A stretch of DNA of 64,000 bases from Tenrec ecaudatus (lineage: Eukaryota; Chordata; Mammalia; Afrosoricida; Tenrecidae). Shown here in pieces: positions 24,467 through 35,539 of the stretch. Below the pieces are notes generated by a model. The model worked only from the letters and a program-made list of their open reading frames with translations. It ran no database searches and was not told the origin of the DNA. Each line of letters starts with the position of its first letter. Position 1 is the stretch's first letter. The position numbers and the translations under genes were made by a program. The stretch lies in assembly GCF_050624435.1 (NCBI RefSeq), contig NC_134539.1, forward strand, positions 48,020,001 through 48,084,000. Direction: 5' to 3'.

Positions 24467-25905
24467 TATGAGGGGTACCAAAAAACCCCGGATTTTTAAA
24501 AAAGCTATATATTTGAATTTTTATACAAAACAACCTTATCACTTTCAAAGCACTCTCCATTACACTTAATACCTTTTTCAAATCTGCGACTCCATTCTTG
24601 GAAACATTTTTCATGAATTTGCGTGTCATCCTTGCACAGGGGCCATGCTAATCTTCTCTGTATTGTTCCAATTTTAGTATATGTGCTGCCAAAATGAGAA
24701 CTCTTGGAAACATTTTTCAAACTCACCTATTTGGTTGGCTGGCTGCACCTCCTTGTTTTTTTCTTCAACTCTTTTACATGGTCAAATTTCGGTCCATTAA
24801 TATCCCTCTTCATTCAAGAAAACAAAAAGAAATCACACGGAGCAAGGTCAGGTGAGTAAGCTGCATGGGGCAAGAGAAGCATGCTGTTTGGGACCCCAAA
24901 CTGGCACAATGAGATGGCTGTGTGAGCAGGTTCACTGTTGTGATGGCAAAATCAGTGCCCACTCTGCTGCAAATCAGGCCTTTTTTTGTCACACATGGTT
25001 ATGCATCTTTTCAGAACCTCTAAATAGAATGCTTCATTAACAGTCTGACCTGGTGGAATGGAATCTAAATGCACTATCCCCTCCCATTAAAAAACAAAAC
25101 AAATGAGCCTCCTCTTGATCTTTGATTTCACATATGAACTTTATTTGTGCAAGGTGATGATGGTGTCTTCCACTAACTTGACTGATGTTTGCTTTCGGGG
25201 TCCTAAGAATAGCACCATGTCTCATCACCAGTAATGACCTTGGGGGAAAAGTCTGGGTCACTCAGAGCTGTTCTTTCAAAGCACAGCATGTTTCCACTTG
25301 ACACTGTTTTTCCTGGTCAGTCCAAACCTGAGGCACAAATTTTGAAGTGACCTTTCTCATTCCCAAATCTTTGGTTAAAATTCGCTGAACAGAGCCTGAA
25401 GATAGTCCAGATAACTTCCCCATCTCTTCAATGGTCTACTGTCAGTTTTCAAGCACAAGTGCATGAATTTTGCCAATATTTTCAACCATTGGAAAGTTAT
25501 CGGATGCCCATAAGGAGGCTTGTCATCAATCAGCATTTCACCTTTTTTGAAACAAAATAACCACTGTACACTTGAGTTTTTCCCATAGCACTGTTCTTGT
25601 AAGATGTGTTCAACATCACAACAGTTTCTGTGGCATTTTCCTCAGCAGGAAACAAAATTTCAAAGCCACACACTGTTCTCTTAAATTTGCCTTCACAAAA
25701 AAAGGGGTTCAAGCAAAACTGCTTTTATGAAAAAAATCACTGTGATCATAGAGAACCTTCCCAGGTGACGCTACTGGGTGCACTAACTCAGAGCAAGTTG
25801 CTGGCTGCTCGCCTAGCATAAGGTGGGCTGGGGGCAGTGCTTACTACAAAAGCTCCTCTGGGCAGAGATTTTTTTCTGAGTGTTTTTGGGGGGTACCCCC
25901 TCATG
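24467..25905 (-). mobile_element. Mariner (Tc1/mariner) DNA transposon, nearly full length, inactive
   Basis: The ends TATGAGGGGTACC and (reversed) CATGAGGGGGTACC form terminal inverted repeats next to TA dinucleotides. Removing the U6 insert and one copy of its duplication leaves about 1.33 kb, a normal mariner length. On the minus strand, broken frames recall mariner transposase: an N-terminal ETVVMLNTSYKNSAMGKTQVYSGYFVSKK stretch, a region near 25.2 kb, and the C-terminal FQEWSRRFEKGIKCNGECFESDKVV. The second catalytic site reads HHNSEPAH where HHDNAPAH is usual, so one catalytic Asp is lost. The third (PDLAPCDFF) is kept but followed by a stop. It is the same subfamily as the copy at 17.4-17.9 kb. 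Confidence 0.92.
24614..24701 (-). pseudogene. U6 snRNA retropseudogene, 3'-truncated
   Basis: Read on the minus strand, 88 bases follow spliceosomal U6 from its first base: GTTCTCATTTTGGCAGC against GTGCTCGCTTCGGCAGC, then the near-invariant ACATATACTAAAATTGG, the ACAGAGA box, and AGATTAGCATGGCCCCTG. It stops at ACACGCAAATTCA, about 19 bases before the U6 3' end, with no poly-A tail. It is flanked by perfect 18-base duplications (24596-24613 and 24702-24719, TCTTGGAAACATTTTTCA), so a LINE machinery inserted it. Substitutions and loss of the 3' end make function unlikely. It sits inside a mariner element. Confidence 0.93.
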
Positions 25906-25927
25906 TACACACACACACACACACACA
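25906..25927. repeat. AC microsatellite
   Basis: Short AC run directly outside the mariner right end. It may have grown from the TA-CAC flank. Confidence 0.9.
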
Positions 25928-26162
25928 AATGAAGTGACTGTGGTCCATCAAAGGAACTGGTCAGTTTATAACCCTTCTGAAGAAGCTATGTCTTGGAATT
26001 GAAAAATTGGGATATATTTTCAAAACTTGGTGGGAGTAGGCTTTTGTGTTATAGTCTATTGAAGCTAGACAAAAAAGCATCAAGCCATAAAATAATTTAC
26101 AGTTTATTCAGATAATGTCCCATCTGCCTAGACAAATGAAATAAACCCTCTGGGAAAGAAAG

Positions 26163-26662
26163 TGTGGTATTGACATAATCTGTTGACAATTTGAGACTTA
26201 AGAGTCAAGGGGTGGAGTCTAGCCTGTCAATCAAGTCGCAGCTTGATGACCTCATTTGGAGGTGCTAAGGAGATAAATAGCTGGAGGCAGGACACTGATC
26301 ATTTCCTGTGAGACATTCCTACAGATGAGACACATGGAGCTACTCTAGAGCCCTGGACCTGAAAGAGTCGCATGGAGACCCCTGCCAGCGCTGAGATGCT
26401 TCCACTGCCACTGGATCCACAAGACTTTCCACCCACTGGCCTGTGATCTTCCTACATTCAACATCATTGAAGGTATTGCATAAGTCTGAAGAGGAATTTA
26501 TAGATTGGTATCAGACATATGGGCTAATATCAGACTTATGGACTTGATCTGGACTGAGTGGGATGTTTTCTCAATATTCAATTGCTCTTGTATAGAAAGT
26601 TCTTTCCTATAGACATATGAGTGCCTATGAATTTGTTTCTCTAGCCTACCCAGACTGACACA
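26163..26662 (+). mobile_element. Solo LTR, ERVL-MaLR (MLT1-related)
   Basis: A 500-base LTR starting TGTGGTATTGACATAATC and ending CCCAGACTGACACA, with perfect 5-base flanking duplications GAAAG (26158-26162 and 26663-26667). It is the same family as the LTRs at 16.8 and 47.4 kb, sharing GGATCCACAAGACTT and TGGACTTGATCTGGACTG. No internal region is present. Confidence 0.87.
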
Positions 26663-26667
26663 GAAAG

Positions 26668-28867
26668 CTAGGGAAAAGATAACCCCCTAGTGCTCAGAAG
26701 GGAAGTCTTTGGAACCATTTTTGTGAACGAAGGCAAAGTGCCACACGAGAGAATTAATTTCACCACAAACTCATCCAGTGACCTGTGTACAGAACAGGTG
26801 CTTACTTCGGAGTTATTCCAGAGTATGGACTTTCAGGCCTGGCCTATAAGTCCCACGTTTCCCCTCAATCTGGGAGCTCTGAGCACTCTCTGCAGCTGCG
26901 TGGCTCTTGACAGGCAAGAGTGAGAGCAACCATTCCAGCCACTGCTATCTGTCTGCAGGCTGCATGGTCAAATGAAGCTCGATTTCCCAGGAAATCCGTG
27001 ATCACTCCACCCTTTGGAAATTATGAAAGTTGCTCGGTTGATATTAAATCGGAGATATCGAGAAGGGAGTGGTGCCCTTTGGTGCAAATATCCATGAAAT
27101 TGCCTGTCCTGTAAAGCCAAGTTTACAGCGGGTGGGAAGAAGAGTTAAGGAATGAGACTGCTCTCAGTTGAAATGGGTTTCTTTGATAGGAAATTAAAAT
27201 ATGCATCATGTTATGCAATAAGTACAACCGGTGTGCGAGAAGGGGTTAAAAAAAAAAAAGGACTGGAAGTAGAAGGAATTGAAAACAACAGTTTTTAATC
27301 AGAAAGAAATTTCAATAGTAGTCCTATGAGTTAGGAATAACCAAATGGCAGGAGAACCATTCAGGGAAAAAAATCTGGGACCAATGAAAGGAAATAAAAA
27401 AGGTGGAAAGACAAAAGGAGGAGAGCGAACCCCTAGCTTGGCTGAGTTGACGAACTTATTTGAACAGGAGCAGAGTGGGGGACGAACATCGTGAGAGAAC
27501 CAGAAGCCAGAGTGAAAAGGACAGTTTAGAGATGGACTAACGATTTGAACGGGGGACCCAGAGTCCAGTCTCAGCCAGCTGTTCAGGCGGCCTCTGACTC
27601 ACGGCACCCTCCAATACAACAGACTACGTGGCCGGCCCATGCCCTCTTCGTGGCATTGGTGTGTTTGAGACCAATGTCGCCCTCACTGTGTAGAGCCTCC
27701 CACCCAGGCTGCTCACCCTGCGGTTATACATCAAACCATGTGACCATGTTCTCTTGTCAGCTACGCATTTTCATCGGCTGATTTTCAGAATTAGGCTACC
27801 AGCTCGTCTACTTCTGGAGCTTCAATTCCTCAGAAACTCATTCACCACCACAGCAACACACAAGCCTCCACGGACAGGCCACACACAACGGGCACTGGCT
27901 GAGAAGGACACCCAGGTCTCCCTCATGGCAGGTGAGGATCCTGCCACGGAGCCAGCAATAGCTCCCGAGGAACTGCTACCAGCAGGTATTCCTTGGAAGT
28001 CCTCCTGCTTTGCCTGCTCAGAGCCTGTGCTTTCCCTGCACGTTAGTGGTCCCCTGTGGTCAGAATACATGCATTTTCCACGCACGGGCAATTTGGATGA
28101 GTTTGATCATTTAATAGTTTGTCTTGTTGCATCCTCAGCGTAAAATCCTGGTAGCCCCTTAGATACGGGATATTTGACATGTCGATTCTTAGAGGCAGTG
28201 GGCCAGGCTTTGGGGATGTGGCTCTCCTTCGCAGAGAGCACCGAGAAGCTCCAGGTGTGCAGGGTGTGGAACAAAACACTTAGAAACGTGACGGTTCTCG
28301 GAACGGACACTGGAGGAGTGCTTGTGTCCTCCACGTGATTGTTCACTATAAAACACTGGTTGGTGCCCGGAAACTGTTCAATGAAACTCGCCATAAGCCC
28401 CAGAAAGGGCTAACGCCCCCCTCTTCTGGGGGTGAGGAGGACAATATCGACCATGGTGCTTCTGGACATTTTCCAGGTGAACAACCACAGCCCTTCCGTG
28501 CTAATCCAAACGCTGGAGGATGGGCAAGATCGTTGGGAGCAAACGCCGACCATTCAGTATTTCATCGGACGCCACCTCAGGACTGGTTCCTGTTGTTCGC
28601 AGGTGCCGGTGAGCCGCCGGTTGGGCCCTTGGCAAGCCGACACGCAGCACAAGGACTCCCTGCGGCTCAGCGACATCTCACAGTTGTCTTTCTGTTGGAG
28701 CTGGTGGTTGCAGATACCTTTTAGGCACGAGGTTCCCGCCTTTTTCACAAGAAGTTGTGTGTTTGGTGACCAGTCCTCTTGGCTACAGACTACCACTAGC
28801 AGTGCCCCCGCCTTTTAGGCCAACTGAAATGGTACTAGACTCCACCCCAGCTCAGCGGTTAAAGCTA
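26668..28867. other. Unrecognised, GC-richer block
   Basis: Between 27.5 and 28.8 kb the base composition rises and several 90-130-codon frames overlap on both strands (28335-28724, 28432-28818, 28107-28394). None shows a family motif or consistent splice edges. It could be an old retrocopy or simply GC-rich intergenic DNA. Confidence 0.45.
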
Positions 28868-29172
28868 TTACTCATTGCCAACGAGTCGATGCTGCCCCAT
28901 CGCGCCTCTGTAGCACAGGAAAGAAGTGCTTCTCTGAGTTTCCAAGATGGTAACTTTTTTTTTTTAATTGCTCAAAATTTTATTTTGCTCCCAATTGTAT
29001 GGTCTGGTATCAGAGCCCCGGGCGGGTAAGTCTTAACTAGACACCATCTTCTTCCATCGCGGATTGTAACTCTTTATGGGAGTAGAAAGCCTCATCTTTG
29101 TCCCACAGAGCTGCTGGTGGTTTCGAACTGCCAGATTCCTGAGGTCAGCGGTCTGATACACAGGAGCACCAT
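28868..29172 (-). mobile_element. AfroSINE split by a retrocopy
   Basis: Left part ATTGCCAACGAGTCGATGC to TTTCCAAGATGG and right part TTGTAACTCTTTATGGGAGTAG to TGGTTTCGAACTGCC form one reverse-oriented AfroSINE once the 28956-29061 insert is removed. Confidence 0.8.
28956..29061 (-). pseudogene. Tiny processed retrocopy of an unidentified mRNA 3' end
   Basis: On the minus strand about 105 bases end in an 11-base A run (poly-T 28955-28965) with AATAAA at 28979-28984, about 14 bases upstream. Flanks GATGGTAACT (28946-28955) and GATTGTAACT (29062-29071) match at 9 of 10 bases and interrupt an otherwise continuous AfroSINE. This is the structure of a severely 5'-truncated processed copy. I could not name the source mRNA. 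Phrases available for a search are GGAAGAAGATGGTGTCTAG and CGGGGCTCTGATACCAG. Confidence 0.7.
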
Positions 29173-29558
29173 ACGCAATTACTGAAGGGGCTTAGGTCAG
29201 TTTTGATACAGAAACATCATGCCTTTCATTGCTAAAAAACCATCTTGTATGAAGAGATTTTTTGTCACTAGCTCAGCATCAAAGTCTCTCTTCACCAAAA
29301 CAAACAAACAAAAAACACAGAGCTGATAGCAGGCGTAGGAAAGATTTTTTTCTTAATTGCATTGTGAGTTTCTAGTGCAATTTCATAGGCTACTGGATAC
29401 ATCAGGAAAGGAGAAAGCAGAGCATACGACTGATCTTAAAGGGGGGGGGGCGGCGGGAAGACAATGTCTTAAAAATTAAAAAATAAATCAAAGAGACCAG
29501 AAATAGCTAAATGAACAATGAACTGCTGAAAAGCAAATTAGGAGAAGTACTAATATAG

Positions 29559-29690
29559 CAGCCCCGGTGGCGCTGTGGTAATCCGCACAGTAGGCAGTTT
29601 GGAAACCACCAGCAGCAGCTCTGTGGAGAAAGGCTGGGCTTTCTACTCTCATAAGCAGTTAGAGGCTCAGAAACCCACAGGGGGTTGCTT
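29559..29690 (+). mobile_element. AfroSINE 5' part
   Basis: CAGCCCCGGTGGCGCTGTGG head with good box A, GGAAACCACCAGCAGC, and GAGGCTCAGAAACCCACAGGG. The tail is missing. Confidence 0.8.
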
Positions 29691-30149
29691 GAGGGTAGTA
29701 CATTTGTTTTGCCCCAAGCTAATTCATTCACCTCTTCAACAAATATTCCCGAGTACCTCCTTGGTTTCATGATTGAACACTTCCACAGGCAGTGGGGACC
29801 CAACCGGGAGCTAGAGAAACTCGGACTTCCACAAAGCTTTCATTTCCGTGGAAATTATTCACAGGATTTACAAAACAACAACAAAAGGAGACATTGATGG
29901 GAATCATAATGTGAGATGTCACAAATATGATCTAATGACCACGTAATTCAGTCCTTTGAAAAACCAGCAACCACATGAAAGAAATAGTAGAAGGAAAGTT
30001 ATCTGATCTGCTTGAGGCTTACATCGATATACCAATAAAACTATTTTTAAGTACACAAGAAAAAAGATACCTGAGGAGAAATTATAAAGATATTAGCATT
30101 TTGCTATGTTAATATCAGAATACAAAACTTTACCTTAAAAAGCATTCCT
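29691..30149. other. Nothing recognised
   Basis: No gene, no clear repeat. Confidence 0.5.
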
Positions 30150-31095
30150 CTACCCAGTGAGTGATTGGACAAGAGGTAACTTGGGTGAAGGGGAAGGCAC
30201 TATACAACACGAAGGAGGTTGGGGAAAATGATGGATGTAGAGGAAAATTGTGTTAGGTTTATAAGAGTTGAAAGCAACAGAGGCAAACCCTATTATACAC
30301 ACAACCCTGCCGTAGTGGTGATGGACCAGTAAATATCTGCATAGACATGTGCTGGATAAGACGTGATGGAGAGTGGGGTATACCGCAGAGAATATTTGTA
30401 CATGGCTATTTACCTTTGCTGCAAATATATCCAGGAATGTGGTGGAGCATGCAGATAACAAAGTTATGGAAATTCTTAGGCATAACCAAACATCTTGAAT
30501 AAGTCATTGGGCCTAGGGGTTCAGGACTGTAGTCTTGGGAGACACCAAGGTCAACATGCATAACACAGTTAATAAAGACAGTGTTCCACATCCTACGTTA
30601 GTGAGTCAAGGGTAGGGTCTTAAAAGCTCTTGAACAGTTGTCATACAAGTATGATGTCACCCCATCTAGGTAAAGAAGATTGATGCCTTCTTATGACAAG
30701 AGACATAAGGAAGCAATTAGTCCAGTGGACTAATGAGACCATGTAAACATAAGTTTCCACAATCCTGAGACCAGAAGAACTAGATGGTGCCCAGACACTA
30801 CTACCATGCTCTGAAAAGTACTACATTAAAAGGTTTAGCATTGAGTGCAAGAAAAATCATAAAAGGGAACTCCCAAGACTAGGACCCTTGGTCACCCTTC
30901 AGCTTAGAAATGAATTCTGTGTTAGAACGATCAACCATTTATGTTAAAAGGGGTAGTGTTTACCTATGAATAAAATCCAGAGAGGTAAGAAAGGAGAGAT
31001 GGAAACTGTAAACATTGGCAGGAAGTGGGATAAGTGGTGGTACATTGAGGGAATGCAAAGGATGAGTTGAAATAAAATGTGTCTGAATGTAAAAC
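30150..31095 (+). mobile_element. Older L1 3' UTR fragment
   Basis: Contains phrases of afrotherian L1 3' UTRs as I remember them: TTCTTAGGCATAACCAAACA, GAGACCAGAAGAACTAGATGG and GTCATTGGGCCTAGGGG. It ends near GTTGAAATAAAATGTGTC. Frames are closed throughout. Confidence 0.55.
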
Positions 31096-32675
31096 TGATC
31101 ATCTGTGAACCTTTATCTAATTCACAAAACCAAAGTAAATAATTAAAAAAGGATAGAAAATGACCAAATAACTTTAAAAAAAAACATTTTCAAGATACCA
31201 AGGGTTACTTCATAATGCTAGAATATTTAATTCATGAAGAAGATAAAGATATATAACTTTTTAAAGGAAGATGAGTCATTTAAAACATAAATGCCCTACA
31301 TAATAGTCTCAAGATATATAAAGCTGAAATTCATAAATGTCCAGAGAAAATGTGACAAATGTACCATCAAAATGTGAAGCCTGAATTGTTAATAAGAAAA
31401 GCAGAAAAGTGGGCAGAAAATAGCAAAGACTTCCAGTGTGATTCACAGGCTGAATCTAATGAAAACAGGTAGGATTTATTCAGAGAGACATCAATTCTTC
31501 GCAAGCATGCACAAGGTGTACAGAATGATGGTTATTAACAGGGGCTCTTGATATTTCTGAATTCCAAAGTAAACATTAAATCCTACACTAAAATAACGTA
31601 CTAGACTGGTATTGTTTATCAGCCCTGTAACATGCAATCCTGGAGACAATTGAGCAATGTTTTAAATTTTCTTAGGGAAAAAAATTATTACCCAAGAACT
31701 CTCCACTCAGCCACAATTTTTCACGTGAGAGAGAAAATGAACCATGTCACACACACACACACACACAAGTAGTCACAAAGTATGCGTTCTGGAAGGAAAT
31801 GATTCATTGGCGCCAAAAGAAAAATGATTCAGCATGAGGTAAAGAAAGAGGACTATGTGGTATTTTTAAAAAATGTAATGAATAATATGACAAGCAAAGT
31901 AAAGTTACATGTGTACTGGTTGGCATGCTTTGGGAAAAGATCCTTGAGAGATAAAATTCATTTTGAAAAATGAATCTCAAAATAAAAATGCAAGGTTTTC
32001 AGACAGTTGAAAGATTTTTGGAGAAAAGGTTAGGAAGTTAGTAAAACTGAATTTCTGAATTTGATAAAGGGAAGCCCACATTTTTATCACATTCTTGTTA
32101 TTGAAAGAGGCTAATGGGTTTCTGAAAGAAAACATTTTTCAAATTAAAAATTAAGAGAATTATCTAAATAAACTTCTTATGCAAAGCATCATGGAATTAA
32201 GAGTAGAGCAAAATCAAGCTTTTGGTGTTGATAAGCTATAGGCTCCCAAATAAAATGATACAGTTGGAAAATTAGTAAGAAAGATAACAGCAGTTTTAGA
32301 AATACTAGTACAGAGAAATCTAAATGCAAACAAGCACAAACCTACTTTGGCATATTAATAAGAAAATGTGATGTGTTTAACTTTGCCAAGATCAAATCAT
32401 AGTAGTAGACTATAGCAAGATTAACTGAAATTGATACCTAAATTAGAAAATTAGTATTTGAGTTATCAAATTAAGTATACCAATCACAAACACAATTAGA
32501 TAAAATTATAGATCTATATACCTGGCAAATAAAGAAAGCACATACTTTTCAAATATTTGGGAATTTGATAAATTAATTCTCAATTATACATGGAACAAAG
32601 GTTTGAGAATACCTATAAATATTAGCATAATATTAAAATCTTGGAAGAGCAGGGATAAGTTCCTATCTCAGGTGT
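31096..32675. other. AT-rich, nothing recognised
   Basis: Probably ancient LINE remains too decayed to name. Contains one AC microsatellite. Confidence 0.45.
31748..31768. repeat. AC microsatellite
   Basis: About ten AC units. Confidence 0.9.
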
Positions 32676-33140
32676 TACAATGTATGTTGTTAAGGTCACC
32701 AAGCAGGTTCTGACTCATAGTGAGCCTATGAACACAGAAAAAGGCACTGCCAGGTCCCGTACCATCGTCACAATCACTGCTATGGTTGAGTTCACTGCTG
32801 CAGCCCATCAATCCATCTCCGGGTCTTCCTCTCTTTTGATGACTCTGCACCAAGTATGTTCTCCTTCCTGAGAACATGCCCACTTTCTCATGTCTCAGGA
32901 ATATTTCAACTGCATTTTTCCAAGGCATATTTGTTTATTCTTCTGGCAGTGTGGGTAGACTTCATAGTCTTTGCTCAAAAATATCACTTCTTCTATCTTG
33001 ATTCATCATCCAGATTTCACATGTAGATCATGGAAAAGACCAGAGCTTGTGGTCAGACACCTTACTCCTCAAAGGGAATTCTTCATTCTTAACCTCTTTA
33101 AAAAGTGTTTGCAGCAGGGCACTCAAACAATTCAAATGAA
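32676..33140 (-). mobile_element. RTE (BovB/RTE1-type) LINE 3' end
   Basis: The minus-strand copy begins at its 3' end with TTGTTAAGGTCACCAAGCAGG and GACTCATAGTGAGCC (the tail shared with AfroSINE). It continues through CCATCAATCCATCTCCGGGTC, GTTCTCCTTCCTGAGAACATG and a poor match to the ACACCTTA...CTCAAAG segment. It is old and without an intact frame. Confidence 0.75.
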
Positions 33141-33559
33141 TATCAAATGATACATAAATTACTTTAAAATAAACTAGAAGATTTCTGATCAACAGGTTCT
33201 TTTTCTTTTTTTTCTCTCTATACAGATACATTGGTAATTTACACCTTGCCAATATAAATGATTGGCAATATGTCCTAATTTCTGTTAGGGCAACTGAATC
33301 GCTTCTTAAGAAGGTACATCTCTACTTTTTACTATAGATTTGAAAAATTGCAATGGGATTAAATATCTAATAGAAGCACAAAATAAATGAAACAAAAATA
33401 GTCAAGTATACTTATAAAATGGAGTGGACAAGCATTTTAAACTTACCACAAAATCTATAAAATACAAATAATGTAGAATTGGCTAAGGGAAAAAAATTTA
33501 TGTAGACAAAAAAATGACATTTAAAGCTAGAGAAAACAACAACAACAAAAACATTCCCA

Positions 33560-34370
33560 ATATATAGAAAGACAAAGGATTAACATATAAGGCAAATGTT
33601 AACACAGAATAGTTTCCAAATTAACAAAAAGACCAGTAATGAATATAATATGTTCAAATAAAAACAGGGAACTCATAATCCCAATAATAAATTTTCAAAT
33701 AGAATGAAGAAAAAAAATAAAAGACACAAACCAGTATGACTAAGAACCAAAGATTATTCATGACCACGTTGATGAAAGGGAAAATGAGTGGTCTAGTAAC
33801 TGAAAAACTTCCAGGACAACTAACAAGTACTATAAAAAAATGGAAACACATACTTCTTATAGCAGCAATTTCACTTCTAGAAATTTATTTTAGGGAAGTA
33901 ATTAGAAAACTGCACACAGACACATAAAAATCATATCCAGGCAATTCTTTTGAGGAAAAACCATAAAAACGTAAATGTTCATTAAGAAATATTTAAGTCA
34001 ATTCTTTTCACAGTTCATACATATACATACATCAATTGTATAAAGCACAAAATTGTATCAGCCCCAATAAATTGTTAAAATAAAAAAATTTTTTAAAAAG
34101 AAATATTTAAGTCATAGTACATAAATATCAAAATAAGTTATGTCTTTAATATGTCCAAATGACCTCAATGGATTATTATATAACCATTTAAAGAATAACA
34201 TAGCTAGATATATATGCCTATTCATAGAAAGTTTCCTAAAATATGTTGAAACAGGGTAACAGGTACTCCATGATCAAACTTTTGTGTGGTGTGATTGAGA
34301 TTTAGATCACATGTTAGAGGTACAAAAATATAACTTAATTTTTTTATAACTAAATCCTATCTTCTTATGA
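33560..34370 (+). mobile_element. Old L1M/HAL1-like LINE 3' end, interrupted
   Basis: AGCAGCAATTTCACTTCTAG, AATTTATTTTAGGGAAGTAATTA, GGATTATTATATAACCATTTAAA and TACTCCATGATCAAACTTTTG resemble the conserved 3' end of ancient mammalian L1M/HAL1 elements. The 97-base L1 insert at 34001 splits it. Confidence 0.6.
34001..34097. mobile_element. 97-base L1 3'-end insertion with internal inversion (twin-primed)
   Basis: Perfect 17-base duplications AAGAAATATTTAAGTCA (33984-34000 and 34098-34114) bracket 97 bases. The left half is the reverse complement of the L1 tail segment GTGCTTTATACAATTGATG...; the right half is the directly following segment in sense orientation (TTGTATCAGCCCCAATAAA plus A/T tail). 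It sits inside an older L1M/HAL1-like element. Confidence 0.88.
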
Positions 34371-35539
34371 GGTCCTATTTCCATCCAGTGGTAGGGGGGA
34401 AATCAAGCATGCTTATTCTAGGTAACTTCAAAGTTTGTTTTAAAATTTAATTTGCTGAAAGTTTCTTTTGCGTAAATGCTCAGACATTTCTCTTCATCCA
34501 TTTTCTTGTCTCTATTGCCCAATAGACTTCCTTCTGCATGCATCCATCTGGATACAGGAAAAAAAAGGCTCATTAGCTTCATGGAATTGATGCTAGGAGA
34601 CTAGTCTACTTCTGTGGCTCCAAAGGACTCCACGTCTGTCCCCTGTGGTTTGCAAAGACTAGACAGCAGCTGCTAACCAGGTTCACAGGTCCTGCCCTTG
34701 CTTTTGGGATGCTCTCAGCAACACACTCCTGCTGCCTGTGGTTCCCAGTGTGTCCTCGGGCCAGGAATTCCTGAAATTTCACTTCTGCCAACTATGAGTC
34801 TCTTCCCACCCACCAGGTCTCTGACCATTTGTGGAGTACTAAAAGGTGGCTTTGTTTTATATTGTTGTAGTTGTTGTAGGGAGAGAAGAAAACAGATGAT
34901 GGTGTTCTGTAATTTTTCTAATGGGTGAAATGATAAAACCTATAGAAAATCAAATGATCGAGTGTCGAAGACTGTATTAAGTTAATGAATGAATGAGGGC
35001 CCCAATAAGGTGCCACAATACAGATAAAAGAAGAAGTATTGTAGAATCTGGAATTCTTCGCATCAATATTAACTTGAGCAGAGCAATTGCCACCAGGAGG
35101 TTCCAAATCTCAGTTGGGAGGAGAAGGTCTTTCTCCTCAAGGCCGACACAAGGATATTCCAGTAATTTAAGAGCTTGTGGGTTTGCCTTAGTCTTTTTAT
35201 GGATGTTTAACAGTGTGACTCTGCTTTTTAGGTAATTAACTTAAACTTTACTAATTGCATTATTGATGGGTTGACTATATTTGATTGAATAATGTAGCTC
35301 TTTGAAAGCTAAGCTTATTCAACATTAGTACAAATATATGACTAATTCTTTATGTTCTCAACTTTAATGTTTTTATGATCATTTACATATTGAAATATTT
35401 CTATAGATTACTTTTCTTTCCCATCTTTTCCATTTTATTATAGTTGGAGACTTAAATGTATTTGTTAAAAAATATAAACTAGATAGGCTGCATTATCTAA
35501 TTAACTTATTTCAGGATAACAATTAATTTTTAAACAAAA
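34371..35539. other. No gene recognised
   Basis: Short frames only, without known domains. AT-rich from 35.2 kb. Confidence 0.5.

Noticed and set aside
28335-28818. Two overlapping ~130-codon plus frames in a GC-rich block
   Set aside because: Neither shows a domain, and opposite-strand frames are equally long. This is explained by base composition.
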